From contig NC_134683.1 in the NCBI RefSeq assembly GCF_024713945.1, positions 2,284,501-2,348,500 on the forward strand: a DNA stretch of 64,000 nucleotides, given 5' to 3'. The notes beneath the pieces are model-generated. The model did not search any database and had not been told where the DNA came from. It worked only from the letters and a program-made list of their open reading frames with translations. This DNA is from Dermatophagoides farinae (Eukaryota; Arthropoda; Arachnida; Sarcoptiformes; Pyroglyphidae). The translations under genes were made by a program, and so were the position numbers. Below are positions 11,499 to 26,674 of this stretch, in pieces; position 1 is the stretch's first letter; each line of letters starts with the position of its first letter.

Positions 11499-14400
11499 CT
11501 AGCAAAAAAAAAAAAAAACAGATGATAACGGAAAAAAAAAGAAAAAAACGAAGAGTTAATTTTTTTTCTTAATACTAAAAAATCAGATAGGACAAAAAAA
11601 ACGTTTGTTAATGATTTGTGAATCGAATCGGATGAACCGACGATTCTTTGATATTTGATGATTGACAAAGCGACAGCAGCAGCAGCAGGGTTTCTGAAAC
11701 TTTAATTCATAAAAAAGGGCCATGGTTGGCAAATTTTTTGTTTCAGGTCGTTTTTCGAGTATGTGTGTATGTGTGTGTCATGAACAGATTGATAATATTT
11801 TCAATGTTTTATCGTTTTTTGTTTTTTTTTCTCGACAAACATAAACGAATTTTTTTCCCATTTTTTTTTTGCTTTTGGTAGATCAGAACATGAAAATACT
11901 GGAAAAAACGGTAAAACATTCAAACATTTTGATGCCAATAACAGCTGTAAATGTTCACATCCGAATCATGTTTGAATTCGTTTTTGTATGTTTGTTTGGA
12001 ATTTGTGCCCACACACACACACATGCACACACACACACACACACTCGCACACTTAAACACACCACCACTAAACAACAACGAATGAAAAAAAAAATTCACA
12101 AACATCACTGAGATCTATGATCTTCTAAATTCTTTCGAAACAGAATAGAAAGAAAAACCAAAAAAAAAGAAACTGATATTTTTTCAACTAAATGGAGAGA
12201 AAGAGAGAAAAAAAATTCGACAAACATGGATCGATTGATCTTTTTTTTTCTTTCCAAAGTCATCAAACACAAACATATCGATATCAACAAATAGAATTTT
12301 ATTTCATACACATGTGTGTGTGTGTATGTATCGAATTATCAACGACAATCATAATACAAATGTGAGGTAAGAGGTTTGGTTTTTTTTCTATATTTTTGTT
12401 TGTTTGAAGAAATTTCGTACAATCAAAAAAAAAGGTTACAAAGGAAACAAATGCACAAATACACACACACACAGGAAATTCGACAAGAGAATATTCTTGT
12501 TTTTGTTGTTATGTATAAACAAACAAGAAAGAAAGAAAAAATTATTTGAACATACATAAATCTACAATAGTAGAATATATATTCAATGATGCAAAAAAAA
12601 AGAAAAGAAAAAAGAAAATCGAAGAATTTAATCGTGAATTGGCTGTTGTGCGTGTAGAGAAATATATAAGAGAGCAATGTATTCCACCTATGGGACTTGA
12701 TTCGAATGTGTCGAATCTTTGGGATTTTTTTTTTTTTTTTTTGCTATTGATAACATTGAAACACATACACACAAAAGAAGATGAAAAACAAAAACATTTT
12801 GGATCAAATAACATTCGAATATCTACGTGAGATTTTTGCATGTGTGTGTGGTGGTGGTGTTGATGGTGGTTCCGTGGATTTTTTTTTCGTTTGCAAGATG
12901 GGAGGAGATATGTGAGGGACTAAAAACAAAATTCGATTGACAGTTGTTTGTGTGTGTGTGTGTGTGTCACACCGATAGATAGATTGAATGTATCGACCCG
13001 TTGTATGTGTGTGTGTGCATCCTGTTCACGTTTTTTTTTTGCTTTCGAAAAGAGATATCTGGATATGTATCCATCAAACAAAAAAACAAACAAACAAAAA
13101 AATGATACATGATGGAACGCAGGATTTGGTGTGCACGGTTAATTCGTACGTGTGTTCCATAATATAGAATGGCAAAAATAAAAAATCATTTTCAACAGAA
13201 TATGAATGTCACACACACACACACACACACATTGGATACAACAATAATTCATTATGCCAAAAGGCATGTATTGATAACAAGGTAATTTATCAAACAAACA
13301 AACAAAAAAAAATCATACAATGTCATTGCCTTTTTTTTTGTCAATCGGTTTTCAATGGTCCGTCATGATGAATGGGAAAAAATTGGATTATCCAATCAAA
13401 ATAGTGATAGCGAATGAAAACAAAAAAAAAACAAAATGATGAATCAAAATTCATGAATCAATTGGAATAAACAAAAAAAAAAACGGTAGCTACACAACCT
13501 GAATGAATATGGAATAAAAAAAAAATATTTACGTGATCACCCATCATCATTCGATTGGCGTTGGCGTTTAATAAACATTTTTCAATGATGCCTGAACCTA
13601 TGCTACCTGTGTGTGTGTGTGTGTGTGTTAAGTGTGATCGTAGTGATATAAAAAATTGAAATTTTATTCAATTTTATCATTGAAAATTTTTAAAAATTGA
13701 ATAAAAAAACAAAATTCATTGGCCAGTGCATACATGGATACCCGCCAACATCATCATCATCTTAAATCTTGTAATCGGTCAATGTCAAAAAAAAACGAAA
13801 CAAAATTTTCAACACTAACTAAATTTCAAAAAAACAACAAAATAACATCAGATTTCGTAAGTAAATTTCTTTTGTTCTAGTACAACAACAAAAAAAAACT
13901 GAACAAGAGAAAGTTTCATTTTCAATCCGAATACATATATAAATGTGTCATTGTGGCCGTCAATTTGATGATCAAAATACAAATGATCGATGTTTACATT
14001 TCAGGCAACAACAACAACAACGACAACAAAATAAGTTCCAAGTGTGTGAGGTAAACAAAGCAAAACACAAAGAATGAATGGAATTGAAATTGAATGGAAT
14101 GAAAAAAAAACTGCGAATGAAGGATATGGCAAATAAACTTTTTTTTTCTTTTGGTCAATATCAATATCAAATGTGTACAAATTGTATGGTTGTTGTTTTT
14201 CAATGATATGAAAAAAAAACGAAAACGAAACAAAACAAAACAAAACAGGAAGAACATTTGATTTTTGTTGTTTGAATTCATATTTTGTTTTTTTTTATAT
14301 ATATATATATGAAAAAAACAAAACAAAAAATTTCAAGTCACGAGTCGGCAAACATCTTTGTGTATATACACATTTCATAATATTTTTTTTTTCTAAATCT

Positions 14401-17400
14401 TAGTATCCAATGGACATTGGTAGAAATCAAAAGTATACAATTTTTTTCCGTAGTTGTGTGTGTGTGTCCAAAACGAATTCATCCATATAACTGAATCATC
14501 AAATATATGATAATAATAATAATGGTAATGAACGATGAATCAAAAAAAAATGGTCACGAATAAAATGATCAAATCCAAAAGGTGTTTGTGTGTGGCATCA
14601 ACAAACCTGATGATGATGATGATGGACAATGTGTGTATTTGATTATTATTATTATTGACGAATGGTAGCTTTGTGTGTGTGTGTGTGTGTGACCACCACC
14701 ATAAAAACTGATTATCAAAAAACTTGTAACAAAAAATATAAGAATATTCAATGTTATTCAATAATAAACAAAACATTGAAAGAATCATTTGAAAGAAAAA
14801 AAAACGGACATTGTTGAATGATGATTATCGTTTCATTGAAATGTGATTTTTTTTTATGTATATTAATAAAAAATGAATCCAAATCATAGATTATGATCAA
14901 AATACACACACACACACACACACAGGTAATGAAGAAGAATTAAACATTCTGAATCAAATGTAATAAGCAATGGAGAGAGAAAAAAAATTATCAATTCAAT
15001 TATCCATCTGAGATGAATCTGAATTTTTGTTTTTGATTCGAAATGGAAATAATAAACACAAGAGATAACCATCATTGAATGATGATGAACATGATTAATT
15101 CATGTATATGTTATACATTCTTCTTTCTCATTATTTTTCATTCATTATGAATTTCATTTCCATTTGTTTTTCATCAATTTTTCAGTTTCTTGTTTTCGGA
15201 ATTTTTTTTTTTGTTTGTTTGATGCATTCGAATCGTAATTAGCCAGAGACAAAAAAAAAATCAAAACATCTGTCTTTTTTTTCATCCGTTTTTTCCCGTG
15301 TGTGTGTGTAATATTTTGTTTCATTTATCAATCATTTATCGTTACAAATGTGAATTGGTCATTGGTCAAAAAAAAAGACAATAAACTCTTTCATGGAAAA
15401 ATTTTTCGTTTTTCGTTTTAAAATCTGTATCCCGCATCAATCATGATCAATCAATCAATCAATCGATTAGACCACCAGAAGAATAATCAGTAGCCAATAC
15501 ATCAGAATGAATTATCAACAATAAAAATGTAATTTGTTGGTTTATAATATAACTAATTATAGATTATCATTATTCAAGATTGGTAAAAATTATCATTTTT
15601 CAATAATATTCCAATCACAAAAGGTCGAGGTCAAATGTTAACGTATACAAAATTATACAATTCAATTCAAAATTTGCAATGCTAATTTGCAAACCTCCTC
15701 CTGGACACTTTAAAATGGATTCAGCCAGTTTCACACACACACAAGTTATACATAGTACAAATTATCAACGCTAATAGGATTACAACACTCTCGTATACAC
15801 ACACAGAGAGCACCTAGCTTGTACCATCACCACCACCACCACCAGCAGCAATTATATTCATCACATGTATGGACCTCAAGGGCCAGGTCACAATAATCAT
15901 AATAATCATTGGTAGCAATCAATGTAGTAGAACAGAATATCCACAGAGAGTTCAGTCATTCACAACGAAAATTGATCAATCAATGATGATGATGATGATG
16001 ATGTGATTGAAATTGAAAAAAAAGAAAGAAAAAAAAATTTTACAATTTCATTTCAATCATTTGATGAGATGGAAAAAACAAAAAAAAAAAAAAAAAATTT
16101 CATTTATCAAACGAAAAATTCGGATAACAAAATAAATCAAGCATATCACACACTCTTATAATACCATCGACCGATCAATGAAATTATCAACCAAAGTTTC
16201 GAATTACGACGACGACGACAACGAAAAAAATTGACACAAATAGAAATTTTCAATCATCAATGATCCATTGATGATTGGTGAATTTTTTTTTGATTTTTAT
16301 TTATTTCGTTCTCGCCATAAAAATAATGATGATGATGATTTTTTTCCAAATCTGTCAAATCAATGGTATCGGTGTTCATTGTAATGATTGTTTTGTTTAT
16401 AGCGGAAATTTTTATTTTTTGTTCTTCTACCATCTAATCGACGACATCTTTATCATTTCATTTCGAGAAAAGGAATGAATGAATGAATTAAAGAAATAGA
16501 AAAAAAGATCGATCAATCGATCGATCGATTGAAATGATTTGAAATGAAATTTTTCACATTTCATAAAATTTGTATTTTTTTGTGAATGAAATTCTTTGCA
16601 ACATATTTTGCCATTGAATTATCATTCTTGATTGTATGCACACGCGGTAGATTTGTTTGTGGAATACTAGCGACGAATGTCTCAATCGCGAACATGTCAT
16701 TGTTGTGGCAAATATATATATGAATTTAAACGTCAAAATTGAAATTCTTTGTGTGTGTGTGAGTGCAATAGGCAACAAGAAAAAAAAGTAAAATTTTTTT
16801 CTCTGATTGAGAGATGTGCAATAATGATAATAATAATAAAAAAAACAACATGATTATAATCACCGGTGTATTGTTGATCGAATCGAATCGAATCGAATTG
16901 AATTTTTCTTTATTTGAACATATAATTTTAGGCAATGAAAACCGACAATCTATCCACATACATATATACTACACATCATCAACACCAGTAATATCATCAA
17001 TTGATCAAAGTGGCCGCCAAAATGGATAAAAGAAAAGAAATTCAACCGCAATACGTTTACAACTGACAACATATCATCATTTTCACCAAAAAATTTTTTT
17101 TTTATTTCAAAAAAAAACTTGCTTTGGGTACAAAGCAGATGAGAAAAAAAAACGTCAGCCATTCAAAATTACAAATCAATGAAGAATCTAGCGTCAGGTA
17201 ACCACATTGGAAAATTCCCACCACCATAATCATTGTTGGTACACACACACACAATGTTTTCGTCACCCATTTTGGATTGATAATTATCAAATGTAGATGG
17301 GTATGTGTGTGTGTGTGTGTGATTGACGGAAATTGTCAATCGATCAATCGAATAAATGGATGAATAGCTAGGAAAAAAAGAATCGTTTAACATGAGAATT

Positions 17401-20400
17401 CATGAGATAGCGATAGCGAGAGCGAGAGCGAGAGAGAGATAGCATTTCAAGCAAGATTCATTTGATAAAAAAGAAACAACAAAAAAATTATAGGAATTTT
17501 TTTTCAATTTTTTTCCAAGAAATTCTTTTCTTACAATTTACTTTTGAGTCGTCGCCGATATTTTTCTTTCTTTCTTTTTTTTTTGTCATTTGGATTTCAC
17601 ATTTTCTTAGAATTTGTCATTCGTAAATTTTTGTCAATTTTTTTTTTGTTTTTTTTTCTTTGCACGAATCACGAGAATATGTTGTGTTCAGTGACTGGAA
17701 GATATTCAGTCTGTTTATATGTATGTGAGTGTGCCTACTGTTCTAGTGACAAGTCGAATATTAGATCGACAACAACAACAACAACGATGACGACGACAGC
17801 GAATGGAATTGACAGTCCAACCACCAGACACATCAAAGAAAAAAAAATCGAAACTGAACGAATAAAAATGATTCAAAGAAAAAAATTGACAATGTCAATT
17901 CTGTAATATCAAAAGAAAAATTATCATCAGACATCAGAATAGAATCCAACAATTGAATGAAATGCTATCTACCGTCGTCTGATTCAAGAAGAAAAGTGGA
18001 AAAAAATTATGAAGAGCTTATCATCATCATCATTGTCATCGAATTCATCATCAGTAGTGATTTTATTCACATGAAACAAAAAAAAACAAATTCCAAAAAA
18101 AGGGACCAATGAAATCAAATCCCATCGAATACAGAATAAAAACTATTCTCCTTTTTATTCTCTTTTTCGCTTGTAACCATCAACATCATCATCATCATCT
18201 TCACACCTACATAATCCTAGAATTATTCTTGTTCATCATCAATTTTTTTTCAGGAATCATTCTCTGAAACATACAAACCAAAACGTAATGTGAAAATCTC
18301 TCAAACAACACGTGAAATCTGAAACGTGTGTGTTTCTGTCTGATGATTCTGATCATTCAATAATGACAACTACAAACAAACACTAAGAATTACCGACACA
18401 CACATACACACACAATGAAACAACTGATCGAATTGATGGAATACAAATACGATGGTGATGATGAATTCAGGATTTGTGTTTGCGTTTAAATTAAAAAAAA
18501 ACCAAAAAAAAAATTGTACTTTGATCATCAGATTTTATGCATTTTGATTTGAATGAAACCAAAGATTTTTTTTTCGAACGAAAAAAAAGCCTCTTGTGAA
18601 ACATTTGAAAAAAAAGATGGGCGCAAAAGAAAAACGAAAAAATCGAATTACAATATTTCAATCTTGTTCATACACACACACACATTGAATCGACGAAAAT
18701 AATGAAAAAAAATGAAAAAAAATTGAATACAATCGAATTGAACACACACAAAAAAAAATTTTTCATCAACAAGCAACGAGAAAAAAAATGAATTCAAAAT
18801 TTTCAATGTAATGGCAATTTGAATATGATTATCATTCAATCATTGATGATGATTATCAGGTTTTTTTTCATTCTGATTTGATCATCAAATTACCTAATAA
18901 TAATAATAATAATAATCTGATGAAAAACAACATGAAATCGAAAAAATTTGAATCAAATTGACTTGATAATCAGAAAAAAAACATGGCAAAACAACAACAA
19001 CAACAACAACAAAAATAACTATTGGAATGAACAAATTTTTTTTTCGAAAATTTTAAAATTTTCATTCAAAAATGTTTTCCCATTCCTGTACTTTACTTAT
19101 ACTACTTGTACATTGAATGTGTGTATAATGTGTGATTGGATGGAAAAAAAACTTGGAAACGAAATAAAATTTTGGGCGGCATCCCATTACATTTGAAAAT
19201 AACAATTTTTGTTGCCTTCCAAACACCTTCAAACATTTCCCATAATATATAGAGGTGAAACAAATAATTTTACGCATTGATGATAATGTGAGGGTCGATG
19301 TTGTTGTTGTTGATGATAAAGTTATTAAGATCTGAATAGTTGGCGAATTATTAGTGGATAATACGAGTATGTGTGTGTGTGTGACAATCATGGGACATTT
19401 ATCACATACCGACATAGTGAAACAACATTTTCATAGTCAGCCAACCAAAGCTTTGAGGAAAGATAAGTGAACAAAAAAAAATCCGAATCGAATGATTGAA
19501 TCGAAATTCAAACCAGAAAAAAAATCAATCGATCTGTAATCGACCAACAACACCTGGATAAATTGGAAAAAAATTTCGGTTTTTTCTTCGCAAATTTTGA
19601 ATTGAATTTCTAAAATCAAACAATCACATGAACAATAAATGAGATAACATTTGCTTCATCTATAAACAATGATAAACAAACAAAAATAACAACAATAAAA
19701 ACATCAAAATACAGAAAGAATGAAAAAAAATGCCATTAGATACAGATAATTTGCATGCAAAATAAATCAAAAAATCGAAATCATCATAATCATAATGACA
19801 ATCATGATAATGTAAAAATGCAACCATGTAAGAAAAAAGAGAAGAAAAAACCAGAATTTTGAATATCCGAATGAATGAAATGAACAAAAAACCAATAAAC
19901 AGGCAAATAGTGTGAAAAAAAATCTCGATTAACACAAACGACCAAACTGATGATCAGACAACAAAATGGGATAGAAAAAAAAATATATAAATGAACTAGA
20001 TCAAGAAAGATGAAACAGTAAGTCAAAAAACACACACACAGAATAAAATGACAAATCTAGATGATGATGTTATCGGATTTGATCTGATTCTATAGAATCG
20101 ACTACTACTATTACTAGTGTGTGCACACGTTCATGAATTTTGATATTTTTTTTTCTACCCAACCAAACATCCTATAAAATCTACAATTGGATAAATGTTT
20201 GAATAACAACAACAACAACAACAATAAAATAATGACTTGTTATTGTTGATCCCTAACACCCATTGATTCAAGTTGACCGATAATTTTTTTTTCTCCCACA
20301 CACACAAACACTAAATGTAAATCATCTATCGCCAATAATAAAGAGTAAAAAATGGAGCAACACAACACAGAAAAAAAATCAAATCAAACAAAACAAAAAA

Positions 20401-23400
20401 AATGATGTGACACTATTATTACAGATGTTTTTTTTTGTCTGGAACATTCAAATTGCTTTTTTTTCTTGTTTATGAATCAAATCAAGTCAATCATCATCAT
20501 CATCATCATCATCATTTAGATTAAATGCAGATTATCGATTCTATACATGTGTTTGGGTCGTGTGCTTTCCATTTGTATATAAAACATATATGTATATAAA
20601 TCGATTCACATTCGATATGGAAAAAAAATACCGTTAATGGCTATGTAAATGAATGGAAATAATGATGATGACCAAAAAAAAAAAAAAATGATCATCAAAA
20701 GTCAACCAAGAGAAAAAAAATCGATTATTTTTTCCAAATGATAATGACGTGATGCTAAATAGTTTCTATAAAAATCTATTCAACACACACACACGCACAC
20801 ACACACCAGAACCTAGACGTATTAAATTCGATTAAAAACGATCCAAAAACGATGTTTTCACAATCGGTGATTGATTGAAATAAGTGTATTTGCTACTAAT
20901 GGAAATTAAAAAAAGGGGTATATATCGTACATTCTCAAATTAACAAATCTAACATGAATAAAACATTTGAAAACAAAAGAATGTTCAATACACAATGCAG
21001 AAAAAAATATACATGATAAGATTCATTGAATTTCAACTTGTAAAATAAAAATTAATTGTTATATTAGCCAAGAGAAACATGTGTAATTTCATTCACTCAT
21101 TTCAAATAGAATGAAGAAAAATAAACCAACAGAATAAAAAAGAGAATTTGACATTTGACAATTTCGATTTCACATTTAATTTATATATGCACACACACAA
21201 ACACACAATAATTCAAAGATTCAAAGAGTGAATGTTTCGAATTCTAATTAGCCAGATAATAAGTGTGTATTCGCACGCACACACACACACACACGAACAA
21301 GAGACCCAGAATAAGAGATCGGTGAGAGAAAACAAAAAAAATTTATATGTAAAGGGTTTTTATAGTTCCGGTACACACACACACACAAAGTTATTACAAA
21401 TCCAAATGAAAAAAAAACCTTAAAGCAACATTATGATAATAAAAACAAGCAATATATATGAACGAATGAAGAAAAAAAAATTCCTATGAATGTTAATGAA
21501 CAAAAGAAAAATTCTTTTTGCATCTTTTTGTTGTTAACCCGATTCCAACATTCAACAACTTTTTTTTCACATCAAATTCACATATGAATATTCACGACTA
21601 TATCGACAAAAACTAAAGATTTTTTTTTTTTGTTTTTGATTTTAATGAGAAAAACATTGTGAAAATTCGCTCGGGATTTCAAATCATCATCATCAACACA
21701 CACAAACACACACACAACATAGACACAAGTGGATTGCAATATATTTTCAAATGAAAAAAACATATCAAAGATTTAGAGAGAGAAAAAAAAATTCGTGGCA
21801 TGAATGAATATTTTTGCATTCTGCCAACACACACACGCACAAACACACACACACATTATACCCTGTGTATAACTAACCAAGCATGAAATCATTTCCAGAA
21901 TAGTCAAAAAAAAGAAAATTCTATGCTACTGCTTTGGTTTACCGTCTTCTGAAGCCGGAAAAAATGTCATTCTCAAGAATATGAAAATTGCGACCTCTTT
22001 CCCTATCTATAGGTGTGTGTGTGCGGGAGTATAAAGTGTCAAAATATCAATGATGGAAAAAGAAAACGTGAATAAAATTCAGTAAATTTTTTTTCTCCTT
22101 GTTTAAAACTATGTGTATTTTCATGCTTATAAATATTTAGATCACCATTGATGATGATGATGGACGAATTCTGTGAAACACACGCACACACACACACACA
22201 CAAGCACGTGGATGGACCAATAGAAATGACACGCGTGACATCATTGTCTACCGATTATGAATGAATCCGAAACATCAAATCAGATCGATCTATTGAATTT
22301 GACCGATCATTTTACCAAGCAAAAAAAAAAAAAATGACGTCAAAATCAAATGTGTTCAGCACATTCGGAATTCAACGTGTGATGAATTGATTCAAACAAC
22401 AACAACAACAACAAAAATCTCATTCTTTGTATTTTTAAAAACTAAATTCACTGTGTGTGTGTGTGTTGATGTAACCTTTCCATTTTTCAAACTTGTATGT
22501 GAAAAAATAGAGTAATGTTCAAAGTCACGATTTCTAAATTTCGAATACCGTGAAAAAACGTGTGTGTGTGTGTGACGCGAGCATCAAAACATCAACCAAC
22601 AAATGTTCCAACAACAACAACAACAACAACAATGATCCATAGGAAATAGAAAATGTTTTGAGGCAATATTTTTCCAGATGATCAAACTACGACGACGACA
22701 ACAACAACGACGTTGTCGAGTTTTTTTTTTACTGGGTAGGAAAATTCTCAACTTGAAAAAAAACTTTCAAACGACAATAGAAAAATGTGGAGACCGAGAC
22801 CAACCATATACACACCAACCATACGGACCAATGAACAAAACATCCGAAACATGCACGAATGAATGAATGAATGTAAAAAAAAGTGAACAACAACAAACAC
22901 GACACGAACAATTTATTATGTCCATAATGAGCAAAAAAAAGAAAAGAAAAGAAAAACAGGCTTTGTTGGAACTCGTGTTTGTTGTTGTTGTTGTTGGAAC
23001 AATCCAGAATGAATAAAAAAAAGAACAACCAACACCAAAAAAAAAATGAGAGGAAATTGTTCAAAGAATTCAACATAAACAACAACAGAATTTTTTTTTT
23101 CTCTAGTAACAGACTAAATTTTTCATTGCAATCAGCTGTCAAAAACAGGCAACGGAATTTTTTCTTTTTTTTCTGAAAAAAAATAGAAAGAAAAAAAAAC
23201 GAAACGGTATACAACAAACAAACAAACAAACAGAAAAGAATCTATGATCAGATGAGGGGTGAAAATCGATAGTATCGAATTTTTTTTCAACATTCGATTT
23301 TCAGCTATTTTTACACTGTAAAATTTTATTTTACTTGATTCTTTTTGTTGTTGTTGTTGTTGTTTTTACAAGAATCGACAAAAATTCCACAACCATCAAC

Positions 23401-25492
23401 AACACCAATTTACATTGTTTCTGTGGTCGTGTCAATTTATTAAGAAAAAAAAAATTTAAATGGTTTTCAACACTGCTATAAAGTTTTACCAGAAAAAACT
23501 GCCAGTGCCGGTAGCCAATTTTTTTTTTGCCATTCAATATGTATGCAACATATAAACATTTCGTTTACACTAATGTATCATTTGTTTTGTTTTTTTTTCG
23601 TTGCAGAATTTTCCAAATATAAAGACTTAAAATCGAAATAGATGTGAAAGCCATATTGAATCGACCATTTCTTGACGAGAGAAAAAAAACAGACAAAATC
23701 TCTAGATTAAGAAAGATATGGAAAGAATAAAAAATCGAGTAATCGTAGAATATATTCTCTTTGCTGCGGATACCTAACAAAAAAAAAATAAAAATAAAAA
23801 AAATAAAACCTGAATAAATCGAACAATTCCCTTTTGGGTGTAATAATAATCGAATAATAATCTTTTTGGCTGCGCGATATGATATGATATAGGCGGAGAA
23901 AAAAAACTTGATCCATTTTCGATCCAATTTTTTTTTCTCTCGCTGTCTCTCATTTTTAGTACACATACAATGGATGAATATAAAAACACACATGCACAGG
24001 CACAAGTACTGAGAAATGTTGTTACTGAAATTTTGTCTTATCGTAAGAAGATTAATTCGTTGATCATGATTCTGATTCTGATGATGATGATGATGGTGGC
24101 AAGAAATTTTTGTCAACAAACAACAGAATCATCCATGAATGAATGAGAAGGAATGAAGAGAAAAAAAATGAAACTTAAATCTTTTACTAAAGAATTCTGA
24201 ATTTCATGACAACAACAAAATAAGAATCAGAAAAACAAGAAATAACCAGGAAAAAAGATGCAACAACAACATCAACAACAACCAATCATTGAATATAAAT
24301 CTCATGAATGGATTCAAAAAAATTTAGCAAGAAAAAACAATCATCTTTTAGCTAGAACAACAACAACAACAACAGCACGATGAAATCGGTTTCAGGTTTG
24401 TTTTCATTTTTCTTGTTTTGTTTCGTCCATTGTTCCATAGAATTCATGGAATCAAAACAAAAACAACAACAACAACAACAAAAAACTTGAAGTATTGAGT
24501 GAAAAAAATATTTATATAGAATTTCAGAATTTTCGAGTGCAAAATTTTTCCCTCCTACATGCTATCCTCCTTCGCTACAATAACTACATTTTTTTTACAC
24601 CAGAATTATTCGCCAACAAAATTTGTTCATTTAGAATCAATATTATTATTATCATAAAAGATTCAATTCCACAGAATTAAGGAACGATTCTGGATAATCG
24701 AAGATGGAATTTATGTATATTCTTTTCATTTGAATATTTTTAAATCGATAAACTAGAAAAATTTTCTTATGCAAATGAGATAATTAACATTACCATTGTT
24801 GACAATGATGATAATGAGACAACAATAGAAAAAAACAAAAAAGAAACAACAACAACAACAACAACAACGACAAAATTAGAAAAAAAACTACAAAAAAGAT
24901 ACGAATAAATGAAGATAATTAAAAGTAGAAAACTTTACCGTACCATTTAGTTTATTTGGTTTGTAACATTCAGACAAACCCACTGATAACGACGAAAAAC
25001 AAAACAAAAGCACGAAAGCAAATCTCAAACTTATCAATTCAAATAAAAAAAAAGAAAATTCAAAAAGAACACACATTCCATGAAATCATCATCATCATTG
25101 GGCTCATTCATCATTTCAATTCAAAATGGAATTTTTTTTTCTTCGTGTCTTTTCATTATCAAAATGAAAACCTATTGAGCAACGGAAAAAAGGGCCTTTC
25201 ATATCAAAAGAAACAAAACAAAACAGAAAAAAAATCTCAAAGATTTGATTGATTGATGGATGGATGGATGGAAATAATTCCGGTTGTGTTTGAAACATGA
25301 TTCTCACACATACACATATACGATGTTGTTGTTGTTACAATTTGTATGTTACAAATTCTTGTCGGTCGACACAATGAAAGAATTTGTCAAGCAAGAAAAA
25401 AAAATGAACAAAAATTCTTTCATTATAATCAGTGTGTGTAATTTGATCTTTTGGTTTTTCCATCCATTTTTTTCTCATCATCATCATTGGAC
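11499..25492. other. Gene-poor spacer, microsatellite-rich
   Basis: AT-rich spacer with the same classes of simple repeats. Short non-repetitive islands at about 12600-12730, 13940-14055, 15690-15960 and 22780-22870 have open frames, but without paired splice sites or family resemblance I do not call them genes. If the terminal exon at 11380-11498 is real, part of this stretch would be its introns. Confidence 0.5.
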
Positions 25493-25632
25493 AGGAATGT
25501 GAACTCGAACACGAATGTTTTGTAATTGACTTTATTGAAAAAGAACGATTTTTGGAAAGAAAAAGAAAAACATCAAAGGTGTTGATTCACTGTCTTGTGT
25601 TTTGTCTTGTTGGCGCGAAAATTGGATGAGAA
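25493..25632 (-). repeat. LTR-like direct repeat, left copy (3' LTR of the BEL/Pao element)
   Basis: This segment matches 28931-29050. A block starting ACAGGAATGTGAACT, then TTGACTTTATTGAAAAAGAA and its continuation through an A/G-rich stretch, then GTTGATTCA, TGTCTTGTGTTTTGTCTTGTT and TTGGATGAG, recurs in the same order in both copies. The left copy has a short insertion near 25508, and the right copy has a GT microsatellite in the middle. Because the element's coding remnants run on the minus strand, this copy is the 3' one. The true LTR may be longer; only about 120-140 bases can be matched. Confidence 0.7.
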
Positions 25633-25859
25633 TAGATAACGATTTTTCACTGAATTATGCTGCAACTAGAGGAAAAAATTCGTTACCAATTTTGATACGA
25701 TATGTGCGAAATCAATCGATTATTTTATTTTTACGGTTTTATAATGATCTTTATCAATATCACCGAATATTCAATTTTGATTTTTATGGAAATTCAACAG
25801 AATTCCAGAATGAAACAATAGATCCATTTTTCTGATTTGAATGGTGGTTGTGGTGGTTT

Positions 25860-25985
25860 ACGGATTTCGGTCATAGATCAGTTTATTTGGGGTCAATATT
25901 GAACCATTCATGTCTGCAATTGGTCGAGAGTTGACGATAGCGGTAATTTTAAAGAATTCGAAAATTTTCAGAATTTAGAACTTCA
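25860..25985 (-). pseudogene. Integrase C-terminal remnant of the BEL/Pao element
   Basis: The minus-strand translation contains a VNSRPI block followed about ten residues later by LTPNKL. This is the arrangement seen near the end of the BEL/Pao integrase domain. The catalytic DDE part is absent because it falls in the deletion between here and the reverse-transcriptase remnant. A stop follows directly. Confidence 0.6.
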
Positions 25986-26189
25986 TAGCTCTCTTTGTGG
26001 TCTTGAACTCAAATGAGGGCTATATGGTGTAATAAAATGCCACTCTATTTTAATTTGAAACATGTCGGACAAATTCTACGACATGTAAAATAAATCGTCC
26101 CAATCTTGATAGTTCGCTAATGAAAAATTTAATGAATGGTGAAAAAAATGCCAATTTAACAATGATAGGTGATAATTGGAAAAATTGAA

Positions 26190-26674
26190 CAGTCAATGCC
26201 ATATTACGCCGAGAACTTTGTTTTCAAAACCGTCAGACCACAAATTGTCAATATCGGAATCGCAACAATACTTCCTTAGTTGCATCGAAGCGTCTTTGAA
26301 AATCTTGACACCAGAATTCGCTTCGGCTTTGAACAAAATTTGTGGCAGCTACAATTTCTGGAAATTTGTTTTTGTATTTTTTAATGTGATGATAACGTTT
26401 AAAATGAATGGCTGATTAACACTCGATTCATTTTTATTATTGTCGTACCACAAAAACTTTATACTTCTGATTCGGATTGGATGTGTACGTTGTGGAAAGC
26501 AGCTTTAATATCTGCTATGAGCAACAGTAACGATCGCGGCAAGCACAAGTTGTAATTCCTTTGAATATAGCTTGGTTCAAAAAACAAACGTTTCTTAGTT
26601 GTCATCCGAATCCAATTTTCGGACCACAAACTTGGGGCATATTCAAAAAACCCTCGTTTGGTTGAATATTGCAC
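26190..26674 (-). pseudogene. Reverse-transcriptase remnants of the BEL/Pao element
   Basis: Two non-contiguous pieces remain. The upstream one holds a core motif reading ADIKAAF with an Ile-rich lead-in (about 26490-26530). The downstream one (about 26205-26345) holds FKDASMQLRKY and LGVIWH, the motif order at the end of the Pao RT domain. The catalytic YxDD segment that should lie between them is missing, and the two pieces are in different frames. Non-functional. Confidence 0.65.

Noticed and set aside
17544-17906. 120-residue plus-strand frame with Thr run
   Set aside because: The first half is poly-T-encoded Phe, the second a CAA/ACA repeat. No splice sites or homologous motif.
22678-22866. 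62-residue plus-strand frame with an Arg/Gln start and a QPYTHQPYGP segment
   Set aside because: Interrupted by a T-run-encoded Phe stretch. No paired exon or polyadenylation signal was convincing.
25602-25835. 77-residue plus-strand frame next to the left LTR
   Set aside because: It runs antisense to the retroelement and has no family motif, so I consider it incidental.
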